Positions 49,889 through 58,593 of a DNA stretch of 64,000 nucleotides are shown here, in pieces. The stretch lies in contig CP043547.1 of the NCBI GenBank assembly GCA_009664345.1, positions 620,001 through 684,000 of the forward strand. Reading direction: 5' to 3'. The position numbers were made by a program, and so were the translations under genes. Source of the stretch: Planctomycetales bacterium 10988. GTDB lineage: Bacteria > Planctomycetota > Planctomycetia > Pirellulales > Pb10988. Each line of letters begins with the position of its first letter. Positions within the stretch are counted from its first letter, which is position 1. The notes under the pieces were generated by a model that saw nothing but the letters and a program-made list of their open reading frames with translations, searched no databases and was not told the DNA's origin.

Positions 49889-51382
49889 ATGGATATGGTT
49901 ACCGGCAGTTTTCTATTTTTCCTTGGAATTTTCGTATTGATTGGAATTTCTTCCGCTTTATCACGAAAAGAAACCACGGAAGATTATTTACTTGCCGGAC
50001 GGAATGTTCCCCCTTGGTTGGCAGCTCTTTCAGCGGTCGCTACCAACAACAGTGGCTTCATGTTTATTGGACAAATCGCCTATACCTATCGTGTCGGAAT
50101 TGAATCGATTTGGATGATGATTGGTTGGATCGTCGGTGATTTTATTGCTTGGAAATTAGTACACCCACGTGTGAGAATCCATTCGGAAGAAGTCGACGTG
50201 GCAACGGTGCCGGCATTGATGGGGAGTACGCAGAATGGATCAAGGCGATTTGTTGTGGTCCTAGCGGGCTTGATGACGTTTGTACTTTTAGGGGTCTACG
50301 CAGCAGCCCAACTCAAGGCCGGCAGTGCGGCGTTACAAACGCTTTTCGGATGGCATCCGTCGACAGGTGCCATTATCGGAGCCATTATCGTGGTACTTTA
50401 TTGTTTCTCCGGAGGCATTCGTGCTTCGATCTGGACCGATGCCGCACAGTCGTTCGTCATGATCCTCTCGATGATTACCTTATTGATTGCTGCGAGTTTT
50501 GTCGTTGGGAGCCCAGTTGAAGTGTGGATGAATTTAAAATCTCAAGACCCTCGCTTAGTTGAATGGTTCCCCCGCAATCTTGAGTTTGGCTTTGCGATGT
50601 ATTTAATAGGAATGACCTTCGGGGGATTCGGGGCGATCGGTCAGCCCCATATTTTAGCACGGTTCATGGCCATTCGTTCGGTAGATGAAATTCACCAAGC
50701 TCGTTTCACTTATTTTTTGTGGTTTATTCCTTTCTTTCTTGCCAGCATCGCGGTTGGCCTTTATGCTCGCGCTCTGATGCCGGACCTATTGAATATTCCT
50801 CTCACGCAAGGGATGACCGAAACGCAGGCCACCGAACTTGCCATGCCAGAGATGGCACGCCGCCTGCTACCGGATATTCTCATCGGTTTGACTTTAGCTG
50901 GACTGTTTGCCGCAACCATGTCCACCGCCGATTCCCAGATCCTGGTCTGCTCTGGCTCCATCACTCAAGACATAACCCCTCGTTGGAAAGACTCGTACTT
51001 TGCCTCTAAAATCGCCACCTTGGCGGTAACGGGATTGGCATTAGGGGTTGCCCTGTTTGCCGGACAAGGGGTTTTTTCCCTGGTTTTAATCGCTTGGTCG
51101 GCCTTAGGCGCAGGACTTGGACCGGCGTTGGTCCTTCGTCTTTTCCACGTCAAAATCTCTTCATTGACGATGATCCTGATGATGACCGCAGGAGTTGCTT
51201 CCGTCATCGGCTGGAATATCAGTGGATATGATGACGATATCTTTAAACTCTTCCCAGGTATGTTGGCTTCATTCTTGATGTGGCCAATCGGTTCTTTTTT
51301 TGAATCGATGGTTCTACCTCTCTTCGGCCGAAGTTCAGGAGAACAAGAGGAATTCAACAATGGAGAAACCCTCGACTCGTAA
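49889..51382 (+). CDS. Sodium:solute symporter (SSS family), putative osmolyte transporter
   Basis: The 497-residue membrane protein has about 12-13 hydrophobic helices. N-terminal features TTEDYLLAGRNVPPWLAALSAVATNNSGFMF and the later CFSGGIRASIWTDAAQSFVMI and GLFAATMSTADSQILVCSGSIT are hallmarks of the SSS family (PutP-like). It would import a small solute with Na+. Its divergent position beside ectABCD suggests uptake or recapture of ectoines or another compatible solute; the substrate is inferred from context only. It starts at ATG 49889 and no terminator is evident before the IS630 at 51526. Confidence 0.88.
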   Translation: MDMVTGSFLFFLGIFVLIGISSALSRKETTEDYLLAGRNVPPWLAALSAVATNNSGFMFIGQIAYTYRVGIESIWMMIGWIVGDFIAWKLVHPRVRIHSEEVDVATVPALMGSTQNGSRRFVVVLAGLMTFVLLGVYAAAQLKAGSAALQTLFGWHPSTGAIIGAIIVVLYCFSGGIRASIWTDAAQSFVMILSMITLLIAASFVVGSPVEVWMNLKSQDPRLVEWFPRNLEFGFAMYLIGMTFGGFGAIGQPHILARFMAIRSVDEIHQARFTYFLWFIPFFLASIAVGLYARALMPDLLNIPLTQGMTETQATELAMPEMARRLLPDILIGLTLAGLFAATMSTADSQILVCSGSITQDITPRWKDSYFASKIATLAVTGLALGVALFAGQGVFSLVLIAWSALGAGLGPALVLRLFHVKISSLTMILMMTAGVASVIGWNISGYDDDIFKLFPGMLASFLMWPIGSFFESMVLPLFGRSSGEQEEFNNGETLDS

Positions 51383-51525
51383 GGAATTGCTCATTCTTTT
51401 AAAAGTACCTTTTGCTTTAAGGATAGAACTTTTAATTTCCTCTTCCCCTGGATTGGTTATCTAACGCAAAATTGGGCTGGATGGTGCTGAACGCCTTTTA
51501 AATGTGGATGAATTCTCTAACGAAA

Positions 51526-52699
51526 TAACTCCTCCCCGGTGGCGGAGTGGAAGGGGTGAAAAGGTAGGGCCTGCCTCTACCGTTTGTTTATGAGATACAA
51601 ACAACACAAACCAAGAGGTCAGGCCATGAACACGATTATCCCGCTCTCCGACGAGCAACGCAAGCAACTGTTGAACGTTTATCGCTCCGGGACGGATCCT
51701 CGAATGTCTCGGCGAGCCCATGTCTTGCTTCTCTTCGCAGACGGTTGGACATGGCAGCAGATTCGAAAAGCGCTTTTTTGTAGTAACGATCTGATCGATC
51801 GGACTCGGCGACGGTTTCATCATGGCGGAGTGCCAGCGGTGTTGCAACGCTCGGACGCTTTGCCCGCTGCCTCGACGTCCCCTGGCTGGTGGCAGCGGGT
51901 GCTCAAGTGGCTAACGGAAACCACGCCGGGGGACTTTGGGTACTTCCGCTCCTGCTGGTCTTGTGGGCTGTTGGCCGGGCTGCTGGCTTGGGAAACGGGA
52001 GTCCATCGGAGTGCCGAAACGATCCGCCGAGGTCTGCATCGCGAGGGTGATGTCTGGCGGCGTCCTCGGCCGGTGGTCGGGCCGACCGATCCCGATTATA
52101 GCCAAAAACTCCGGGAAATTCGCCACTTGCTCGATCAACTTCCTCCCAGCGAGGTCGCCGTGTTTCAGGATGAGGTCGATGTGAATCTGAATCCCAAGAT
52201 CGGCCCGATGTGGACCCCACGAGGCCAGCAAGCCGCCGTGGCCACGCCGGGCAACAACGAGAAACGTTACCTCGCCGGGTCGCTCTCGTGGCAGACGGGG
52301 CGGCTTTTCGTCAGCCCTCCACAGCGACGTCGCAACGCCGATTTGTTCCTGTCGCACCTAGCGGAACTTCAGCAACGGCTGCGGAGGTATCGCGTCATTC
52401 ATGTGCTCTGCGACAACGCGAAGTTTCACAACTGCCGCAAAGTCCGGCAGGCATTGCAGCAGCGGCTCGGCCGTATTCGCCTTCACTTTCTGCCGAAGTA
52501 CGCCCCGGAAACCAACCCGATCGAACGAGTCTGGTGGCACCTGCACGAGACCATCACCCGTAACCACCGCTGCGAAACCCTCGAGGAGCTTCTCCGCCAA
52601 ACATGCAGTGGCTAAATATAAACAACAACTATTATCAAGACATGAAAAACACCTTCGCCAAAGTTGGATAAACTTCACTCCGCTACCGGGGAGGAGTTA
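51526..52699 (+). mobile_element. IS630-family element, complete
   Basis: Inverted ends are TAACTCCTCCCCGGTGGCGG (left) and, reverse-complemented, TAACTCCTCCCCGGTAGCGG (right). TA borders fit IS630 targeting. One transposase gene lies inside. A related end remnant occurs at 41003. Confidence 0.85.
51626..52615 (+). CDS. IS630-family transposase
   Basis: The product is 329 residues from ATG 51626 (AGAGGTCAGG upstream). It has an N-terminal HTH (RRAHVLLLFADGWTWQQI) and a DDE domain with FQDEVDVNLNPKIG, VLCDNAKFHN and NPIERVWWHLHE. It is a single frame, unlike the two-frame IS630 at 36.7 kb, to which it is only distantly related. The stop comes soon after the last catalytic block, within the inverted-repeat-proximal region, so it appears complete. 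Confidence 0.88.
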   Translation: MNTIIPLSDEQRKQLLNVYRSGTDPRMSRRAHVLLLFADGWTWQQIRKALFCSNDLIDRTRRRFHHGGVPAVLQRSDALPAASTSPGWWQRVLKWLTETTPGDFGYFRSCWSCGLLAGLLAWETGVHRSAETIRRGLHREGDVWRRPRPVVGPTDPDYSQKLREIRHLLDQLPPSEVAVFQDEVDVNLNPKIGPMWTPRGQQAAVATPGNNEKRYLAGSLSWQTGRLFVSPPQRRRNADLFLSHLAELQQRLRRYRVIHVLCDNAKFHNCRKVRQALQQRLGRIRLHFLPKYAPETNPIERVWWHLHETITRNHRCETLEELLRQTCSG

Positions 52700-52969
52700 G
52701 TTAGTTGTTTGAAGGTGTTGATCAATGACGATATAAGGAATTTTTGTATTCCCCCAATTCTAATGATGAATTGGAACGTGTTCCCTAGCGTGACGGTCGT
52801 TGCTAAGTCCAGTACCTGTCAAGTTGAGGCCTATGTGAGAAAGGGCGACATATTCAGCTATCGTTAAATCCCTGCTATTCCCGATAGTCGAGGCAAATAG
52901 CTCTTCAGGATCGACTTTCATCTCTATCAGCGAATGTGAAGTGAAATTGAGATTTGGTGATTTTTTCGA
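52700..52969. other. Intergenic, no gene seen
   Basis: This stretch lies between the IS630 right end and the stop of the leftward BFN gene. A short plus frame crosses the IS border and is not credible. No terminator-like hairpin was found. Confidence 0.4.
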
Positions 52970-53374
52970 CTAATCGCCGATGGCTTCACGGAGAACTTCT
53001 TCGTTCACATAGATGGGAAGAGGTGGGCTACAGGTGACCGCAACTGCAATCGCGTCAGAGGGCCGCGCGTCTATTTCGATGAGTTCGCCATTCTGTCGCA
53101 CGCGTAGAGATGCAAAATAAGTGTGGTCCCGGAGTTCAGTGATTACCATGTCTTGGAACTCGCCGCCCATCTGCTCGACGGCACGCACCATGAGATCATG
53201 GGTGAGAGGACGTTGCGCTTGAAAACCCTTCACTCGACGGTCAATGCTGGTCGCTTCAAACAGACCAATGACGATCGCAAACGAGCGTGAGCCATTGACT
53301 TCCCGCAAATAGATCGCTTGCTGCTCGTTCACTTCGCTGATAATAATTCGAGCCAATTCCATCTGGACCGTCAT
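52970..53374 (-). CDS. Bifunctional nuclease-domain (BFN/DUF151) protein
   Basis: The product is 134 residues from ATG 53374, with GGGAG about 11 bases upstream (a TTG two codons earlier is possible). It shows the BFN pattern: LREVNGSRSFAIVIGLFEATSI, the PLTHDLM segment, and the ending IDARPSDAIAVAV...PIYVNEEVL, highly conserved in the family. Related proteins have been described as having RNase and DNase activity, but most bacterial members are untested. It is cytosolic. It lies between IS630 and IS5 elements without an evident operon partner. Confidence 0.88.
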   Translation of the reverse strand: MTVQMELARIIISEVNEQQAIYLREVNGSRSFAIVIGLFEATSIDRRVKGFQAQRPLTHDLMVRAVEQMGGEFQDMVITELRDHTYFASLRVRQNGELIEIDARPSDAIAVAVTCSPPLPIYVNEEVLREAIGD

Positions 53375-53694
53375 TCGCAAATCTCCCAGCTACCACTAGT
53401 CAGGTGTACTTCGCTGCTAAGGAACCTTGGCTATCTAGCAGCAATTCAAAACCAATTATACTTCCTTTCCTCCTCGATAGACTAGAGGGAGAAGATAGAT
53501 CCCCCCATTTTTCCCTTTCCGAACGATACTCGGCGAGTAAGTCCCACAAATATGAAGGATTCAGAGGATTAAATGTTTTTTTAAGTTTTCATAGCTGGGC
53601 TCGAAGGTCCTCTTCGTTAGAACAAATGATAACCTTCTTATACCGGCATCATTTTTTTAAGAGCCTGTGGTCAAAACTGCTTTTTGAGTTGTTT

Positions 53695-54078
53695 CTAGGT
53701 GATCATCGCACAGGCCAGGGTGACAAAAACTTCGTACATCAAGGCTCGGCGTTCCCGGCGGATGCCGACGCGGCGATACTGTTTCAGCCACGAAATCGTC
53801 CGTTCCACCAGCCAGCGTTGTCGCCCCAGGCCGGTCTCCGATGCTTGGCCGCGTTGCGGTATTTCTGCTTCGATGCCACAGCCTTCCAGCAAATTCAACA
53901 ACGCCCCAGAGGTGTAGCCGGCATCCGCCCGAACCCGTTTGGGCTTGGTGGGCGGTCGACCTGCCATGCCGCCGAGACGAGGAAACTGCCCAAGCGAAAG
54001 AGGCAGCAAAAAGCCAAGATCATGTTCGTTCGCCGCCGAGACCTGCACCGCTAGGGGAATGCCTTGGGAGTCGGTCAT
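53695..54078 (-). CDS. IS5-family transposase, ORFB (inner copy 2)
   Basis: This 128-residue catalytic frame starts at an internal ATG; normal expression would be by frameshift from ORFA. It contains VRADAGYTSG and VERTISWLKQYRRV. Compared with the copy at 41.1 kb it has scattered substitutions, so the two insertions are not the result of a very recent duplication. Confidence 0.75.
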   Translation of the reverse strand: MTDSQGIPLAVQVSAANEHDLGFLLPLSLGQFPRLGGMAGRPPTKPKRVRADAGYTSGALLNLLEGCGIEAEIPQRGQASETGLGRQRWLVERTISWLKQYRRVGIRRERRALMYEVFVTLACAMIT

Positions 54079-54083
54079 GACAT

Positions 54084-54473
54084 TCAGTTTACTGCCACTG
54101 CGGCCTCGGTCGGTCGGGTTGGGGCCGCATTTTCGCCTCCGCAGGGGGCTTTGACGAGCCCGCCGTCGATCAGCACTTCGGCCAGGTCCAGGCCTCCGGC
54201 GGCCCGGAGTCGGATGAGCAGATGAGCCGCGATCGCCTCGAATAATCCCAGGTCATTCCAGGCGTTCAGCCGTCGGCGGACCGTCTTCTCGCTGGCACCC
54301 AGCTCGGTGGGGAACTCTCGCCAGCCGATGCCGGTCTTGCACAGAAAGAGGACGCAAGCGAAGACCGTGCGGTTGTCCACCGGAGGCCGTCCGCCCTTGT
54401 GAGAACGTCGATAGGTCGGAAAGAGGGGGCCGATCTGAGTCCAGAGTTCGTCTGTCAAAAGTCTGCCAGCCAT
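54084..54473 (-). CDS. IS5-family transposase, ORFA (inner copy 2)
   Basis: The 129-residue product starts at ATG 54473 with AAGGGGACTC upstream. It has the same DUF4096-type N-terminus as the other copy (LTDELWTQIGPLFPTYR) and GWREFPTELGASEKTVRRRL. Confidence 0.78.
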   Translation of the reverse strand: MAGRLLTDELWTQIGPLFPTYRRSHKGGRPPVDNRTVFACVLFLCKTGIGWREFPTELGASEKTVRRRLNAWNDLGLFEAIAAHLLIRLRAAGGLDLAEVLIDGGLVKAPCGGENAAPTRPTEAAVAVN

Positions 54474-54530
54474 GCGAGTCCCCTTCGTGAAAAAAAGGTC
54501 ATTCTCCACATTCGGAGAAATTCGCAAAGA

Positions 54531-55022
54531 TCAGTTTTGACCACAGGTTCTAAGGGACTGACCGCAAACAATTAACTTCACACCATGGGCATGAAGTTTC
54601 TTTAGTAAAGATATATTGGGATTTTTCTCTGTCGAATACTTCAAGCGATAGGCTTTATTGTTAAGTATATTCAAGGTTGCGTCCCCATGAAAAACGACCG
54701 CAATTTCTACTTTTACCGGTTCTTTACCGGCCCCCGCATAAATATTTAGATATCGAGCCACTTTATCAAGAGAGCTATTTAACTTGTTTGGGTCATCATT
54801 GTTTGTTAAATCAACCAACAGCTTGGAGCCAGAAAGCGGTTGATAGCTTGCATTGGGTAAGGAAAAAACTCCGCCGTGCTCTTGAATAGCCGGGTAGATA
54901 CGCTCATTTGTGGCGTTTACTTTAGGCGGAAGAAAGAGGTGGAATGTTTTGAACATCTGAGGTGTGATCAATAAAATTCCACAAAAGAAACCGACGACAA
55001 CATGCAGGGGGCGTTGCATCAT
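54531..55022 (-). pseudogene. DsrE-family protein, 3' end lost to IS insertion
   Basis: The protein begins with a hydrophobic signal-like segment (VVVGFFCGILLI). It then shows the DsrE-type pattern VEIAVVFHGDATLNILNNKAY and ends its own sequence at LHAHGVKLIVCGQSL. The last residues (RTCGQN) come from the IS5 end. The conserved Cys is kept but the terminal helix is missing, and no rest of the gene is seen on the other side of the IS. DsrE-like exported proteins are of unclear function; the product may be unstable. It lies 115 bp after the glycosidase-like gene, on the same strand. Confidence 0.75.
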
Positions 55023-55137
55023 AGGTCCTATCTATGTGTGAGAACACTGAATTAAACTTTTTCTACAAAGAAGACGAGTCTCTTTGCTCTGCATGAATAT
55101 ATTTAAAATACCGATACCTTACCTCGCGAGACGTAGT

Positions 55138-56325
55138 TTAATCTTGTAACCATTGAATTTTGCTCTTTCCATGTTCAACATCAAGCCAAACAGAGGCATG
55201 TTCGAATCGCCTGGTAAATTCATATCCATTCCGAGTCGCACGGCCCTGAGGCGGACCAAGTGGTTTATCAAACTCAGGATACCATCGATTCCAGTTTGTC
55301 TTGTTATCCGCCGAATAACCGTCACAACGGAAGTAGCTATATTGTTCTGCACAGATGAGAAAGGTCGCCAAACAATAAAGCATTTCTTTCCTCGCCTCTT
55401 CGTCTGTTTCGATCATCTTGATTTGGTCGTCGATATCTCGAATTGTCGATAATTTGTTGTCACTTTGTTGAGGCACTTGATAGGCTGTCGAAAAAGCGAT
55501 GATCTTTCCATCGTTACCTGCTTTTTGCACCGCTTCAATTCCTTTGGAAGCGTACTCGGCGTAGGTGGTGTTTCCAATATTGTGGAAAAAGTTTTCCAGG
55601 TACGAACCATCAAAATAATTCATATACTCTAAACCGGCCTGAGGAAAACGAGCACGGATGAGATTCGCTACCAAAATTTTATCTTCACCAACAGCTTTTC
55701 TAGTACGTTCCATCAATGTCAGATAACCCTCTTTGACGGCGAGCTTTTTTTCAGCTCCAATTTGCGATTTTAAATATCCATTTTCCAAGGCTTTTATATT
55801 CCCGTCAATAAACAATCCATCAATGGCGGGCTGTTGTGTCATGGTTAGACAACTATCAATCCACCAATTCCGAACATCAGGATTTGACAAGTCATAAGCG
55901 GGAACGCGGTTGCGAACAAGTTTGTTACTGCCGGAATTGAGATCGACTAGGAGTCCACCGTCAATTCGATCAAGCTTTTCATTCGAAGCGTAGTTAGAAT
56001 AATGAACAAAAACATTTCGATAGCATAAAATCTTAGTCGCAGGATTTAGCTGTTTGATCGCCTTCGCGGCTACCAATGTACCCGCTTCCACACTCCCATG
56101 GTCGAGATGTCCAGTTGCTTTTTCGAAGGTAATCAGCGGGAATTGAGAAATAAAGCTCAATTCTTCTGCGTTGAACGAAGTGGCCTTTCGAATATGCATA
56201 TATAAAGGAACTGTGTCCCAACTGAAACTCGGATATCGATCTTCTAACTCGCTCGCAGAAGTTTGGTTGGCCGGAGAGAGGATCATATTGAAGAGAACGA
56301 TTAGAATAACTGTTGAACGAATCAT
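55138..56325 (-). CDS. Putative glycoside hydrolase, GHL15-like TIM barrel
   Basis: The 395-residue product has a signal peptide (STVILIVLFNMILSPANQTSA). The remainder fits a TIM barrel: SFISQFPLITFEK, ATKILCYRNVFVH, WWIDSCLTM, DGLFIDGNI (candidate catalytic Asp), LEYMNYFDGSYLENFF (candidate Glu). This pattern recalls the 'hypothetical glycosyl hydrolase 15' group (GHL15), known from fold prediction with few tested members. It is probably periplasmic or extracellular polysaccharide degradation, in keeping with the nearby sulfatase. The family link is by eye. Confidence 0.7.
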   Translation of the reverse strand: MIRSTVILIVLFNMILSPANQTSASELEDRYPSFSWDTVPLYMHIRKATSFNAEELSFISQFPLITFEKATGHLDHGSVEAGTLVAAKAIKQLNPATKILCYRNVFVHYSNYASNEKLDRIDGGLLVDLNSGSNKLVRNRVPAYDLSNPDVRNWWIDSCLTMTQQPAIDGLFIDGNIKALENGYLKSQIGAEKKLAVKEGYLTLMERTRKAVGEDKILVANLIRARFPQAGLEYMNYFDGSYLENFFHNIGNTTYAEYASKGIEAVQKAGNDGKIIAFSTAYQVPQQSDNKLSTIRDIDDQIKMIETDEEARKEMLYCLATFLICAEQYSYFRCDGYSADNKTNWNRWYPEFDKPLGPPQGRATRNGYEFTRRFEHASVWLDVEHGKSKIQWLQD

Positions 56326-56708
56326 AGAAAAACCTCCGAAAAAGGAAAAGTGGATTGATCCATTTTATGAGTATAGAAACGATTATTATAACCCCTCCGA
56401 GAAGAGAGGAGTTGCTATAATAACTTTTCTGTGAACTCGAAAACAGTCTTTCTGTTGCTTGATATTTATCATGCCTTATCTATTGTTATTGTAAATTCAG
56501 GAGGCTTTGGTTAAAGGAAGCACGTCGTGAAACAAGGAAATGATAAGGTTCTTCTCCTTGAGTCACCATCCCATCCTCATCAAAGCTTTAATTGAAGCAG
56601 TAGGGCAAGTAGAGGCTTGGAAGAATTCAATATTCTCTCCTGTTCAATGATACACACGTTTGTGTTTCATATTCATCTGGAGACTTGGCGCTGTGCGAAA
56701 GGAATACC
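56326..56708. other. Intergenic region between divergent genes
   Basis: The 383-bp AT-rich gap between the GHL15-like gene (minus) and the lactonase-like gene (plus) should carry both promoters. No clear RNA structure or gene was found. Confidence 0.4.
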
Positions 56709-57506
56709 ATGACAAAAAGTTCAAGTCCATTTGAAACAATCGACAGACTCTATGTTTTGAATGCGGGGATCGCGATTGCTCCAGATCGTTCTGTTTATTC
56801 TCCTGGAAAGACGGAGAAAGGGAAACCGATCAGCCTTTGTTGCCATGCTTACTTGATACATCGGAAGGGAAAGTGGATTCTGTGGGATACTGGGATTGAA
56901 GATGCTCTATTCGAGGAGTCCGGGGGTAAAGTTATTGCTCATAATATACGCGGAATCGTAGTTCGTACTATCCGTGAACAGTTGGCAGAAATCGGGCTCC
57001 AACCTGAGGATGTCGGAACGGTTCTTCTCTCTCATGGACATTTCGATCATATTGGAAATGCAACGATGTTTCCTCATGCGACTTGGTATTTGCAGAGTAG
57101 AGAATACGATGCAATGTTCGGTCCTGATTTTCAAAAGCATGGATATACTCCTGCACTTTATCATGTTCTCAAGCAAGCTAAGGTTGAACAAATAGAAGGG
57201 GACGTAGACTTGTTTCAGGACGGTTCGGTGAAAGTAATCTTTACCCCAGGACATACTCCTGGGCACTGTTCGCTGTTGGTGCATTTGTCAAATAGCGGTC
57301 CGATTTTACTTTCCGGGGATGTGGCACATTTTCAGTTTAATTTAGAGAACCGTTGTGTACCGACGATGAATAGTAGTGTCGAGGAAAGTTTACATTCGAT
57401 GGACCGCGTTGCCACACTTGTTCAAGAAGAAAATGCAAAACTTTGGATCAATCACGACTTTACACAAACCGCAACCATACTACATGCCCCTGCCTTTTAT
57501 GATTGA
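56709..57506 (+). CDS. Metallo-beta-lactamase-fold hydrolase, AHL-lactonase-like
   Basis: The product is 265 residues from ATG 56709, with AAAGGAAT upstream (an upstream GTG/TTG-type start is less likely). Zinc ligands are visible: HGHFDH (His 109, His 111, Asp 113, His 114), TPGHTPGH (His 186), the bridging Asp in LLSGDVAHF, and a final His in WINHDF. The N-terminal YVLNAGIAIAPDRSVYSPG and CHAYLIHRKGKWILWDTG resemble the AiiA/AttM group of N-acyl-homoserine-lactone lactonases. It has no signal peptide. Quorum quenching is possible, but other lactones may be the substrate. Confidence 0.82.
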   Translation: MTKSSSPFETIDRLYVLNAGIAIAPDRSVYSPGKTEKGKPISLCCHAYLIHRKGKWILWDTGIEDALFEESGGKVIAHNIRGIVVRTIREQLAEIGLQPEDVGTVLLSHGHFDHIGNATMFPHATWYLQSREYDAMFGPDFQKHGYTPALYHVLKQAKVEQIEGDVDLFQDGSVKVIFTPGHTPGHCSLLVHLSNSGPILLSGDVAHFQFNLENRCVPTMNSSVEESLHSMDRVATLVQEENAKLWINHDFTQTATILHAPAFYD

Positions 57507-57558
57507 TCTATAAACCCGATCTTCTATGATCAATGCCTTCGATAAATAAATTTTTCTA

Positions 57559-58230
57559 TTATTCGGTCTCCGCTTCCGTGGAATTTTCTACACTTGAATT
57601 GCTCTCTTCCGAAGCTGAAGCAATTTCACTGATTACCGATCCTCGGCGGACAAACGAAATGCCTTGTTGAGATTTGGTGTCGATCATGACGGCTTCGATG
57701 ATCGGTTCGGTAACCGGACGTTCTGCAAACCACTCGACTAGAAAGTTGGCACCGCTTCCCCCTGTTGCATCCTCGCGGTCGACAAGTACTTCGGTGGTTT
57801 CCAGTGGAGAAAGACGGACCTGTTTTTGAAAATATGATTTGACCTCCTTTCCTTTGGTATCATAGTATCGCACGGACTTTATAAAAATATTATCTTTCGT
57901 GCTGGTATTTCTCACACTCAATGTGATTGTCAAAAGGTGGGGTTCGCCGTTGCCATGATAAACATGGGAATAGGCTGGAACGTAAACCTCTTGCCCAGTC
58001 GAAGGCCGGGCGTCTAGATGATAATGATCTTTGAAAGGGACCATTTCGGTCACGTCGGTTTCTTGTGGTGGTCGATAGTGGAGTGAACTTTCAAAAGTCT
58101 CCATTCGTTGATTGAGATATAACCCGTAAATAGTCAACGGGATAATGAAAAGAAAAACAATGCCTGCAAACAAATATTTCAATTGCCGAATAAAAGTATC
58201 GACTTCACCAGGAGTAAGCTGCTTCTTCAT
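57559..58230 (-). CDS. DUF3124 membrane-anchored protein
   Basis: The 223-residue product has one N-terminal transmembrane segment (LFAGIVFLFIIPLTIYGLYL, about 20-39); the rest is probably periplasmic. The core LTITLSVRNTSTKDNIFIKSVRYYDTKGKEV and DATGGSGANFLVEWFAE is the DUF3124 signature. The tail is acidic and low complexity. Function is unknown. It is convergent with the lactonase-like gene (53 bp between stops) and divergent from the sulfatase gene. Confidence 0.85.
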   Translation of the reverse strand: MKKQLTPGEVDTFIRQLKYLFAGIVFLFIIPLTIYGLYLNQRMETFESSLHYRPPQETDVTEMVPFKDHYHLDARPSTGQEVYVPAYSHVYHGNGEPHLLTITLSVRNTSTKDNIFIKSVRYYDTKGKEVKSYFQKQVRLSPLETTEVLVDREDATGGSGANFLVEWFAERPVTEPIIEAVMIDTKSQQGISFVRRGSVISEIASASEESNSSVENSTEAETE

Positions 58231-58593
58231 TATCTCTTTCTGTTCGATTTATCAAATTTGGAATTCTTAATTCACAAAAGAGAAGGTAGAGATCTCTTTA
58301 AATTTGTCGAGTTGGTTTAACCGGATTTGTCGCTATTTAAATTTAACTGTAATGAAACGGAGATCTTTCAGTCTTTAATAAACTATAAGACGCATAACTC
58401 GGATAGGGAGGGTTTGAATCTACATCTATTTTTTATGGAGTTGAATCGAAGGATTAATTGACATCCAAATATTGAAAGAGTAACTTGACTCCTGTTTCTC
58501 TGTTGATGAAACAACCGAGAACGTTCATCGCATACGTGATAAAGAACGATCGAGAAGACCGTTAACCTCTTCAAATACTTCTGGAATGGAACG
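58231..58593. other. Intergenic region upstream of sulfatase
   Basis: The 363-bp AT-rich gap between the divergent DUF3124 and sulfatase genes probably contains both promoters. Short frames inside it have no recognisable content. Confidence 0.4.

Larger units (their letters stand above)
53660..54551 (-). mobile_element. IS5-family element, inner pair copy 2
   Basis: This element is closely similar to the one at 41070-41963 and in the same orientation. The ends AGAGCCTGTGGTCA and AGAACCTGTGGTCA differ by one base. It has interrupted the 3' end of the DsrE gene. Confidence 0.85.

Noticed and set aside
53404-54054. 216-codon plus frame
   Set aside because: Its 3' half is antisense to an IS5 transposase and the 5' half has no recognisable content or ribosome site.
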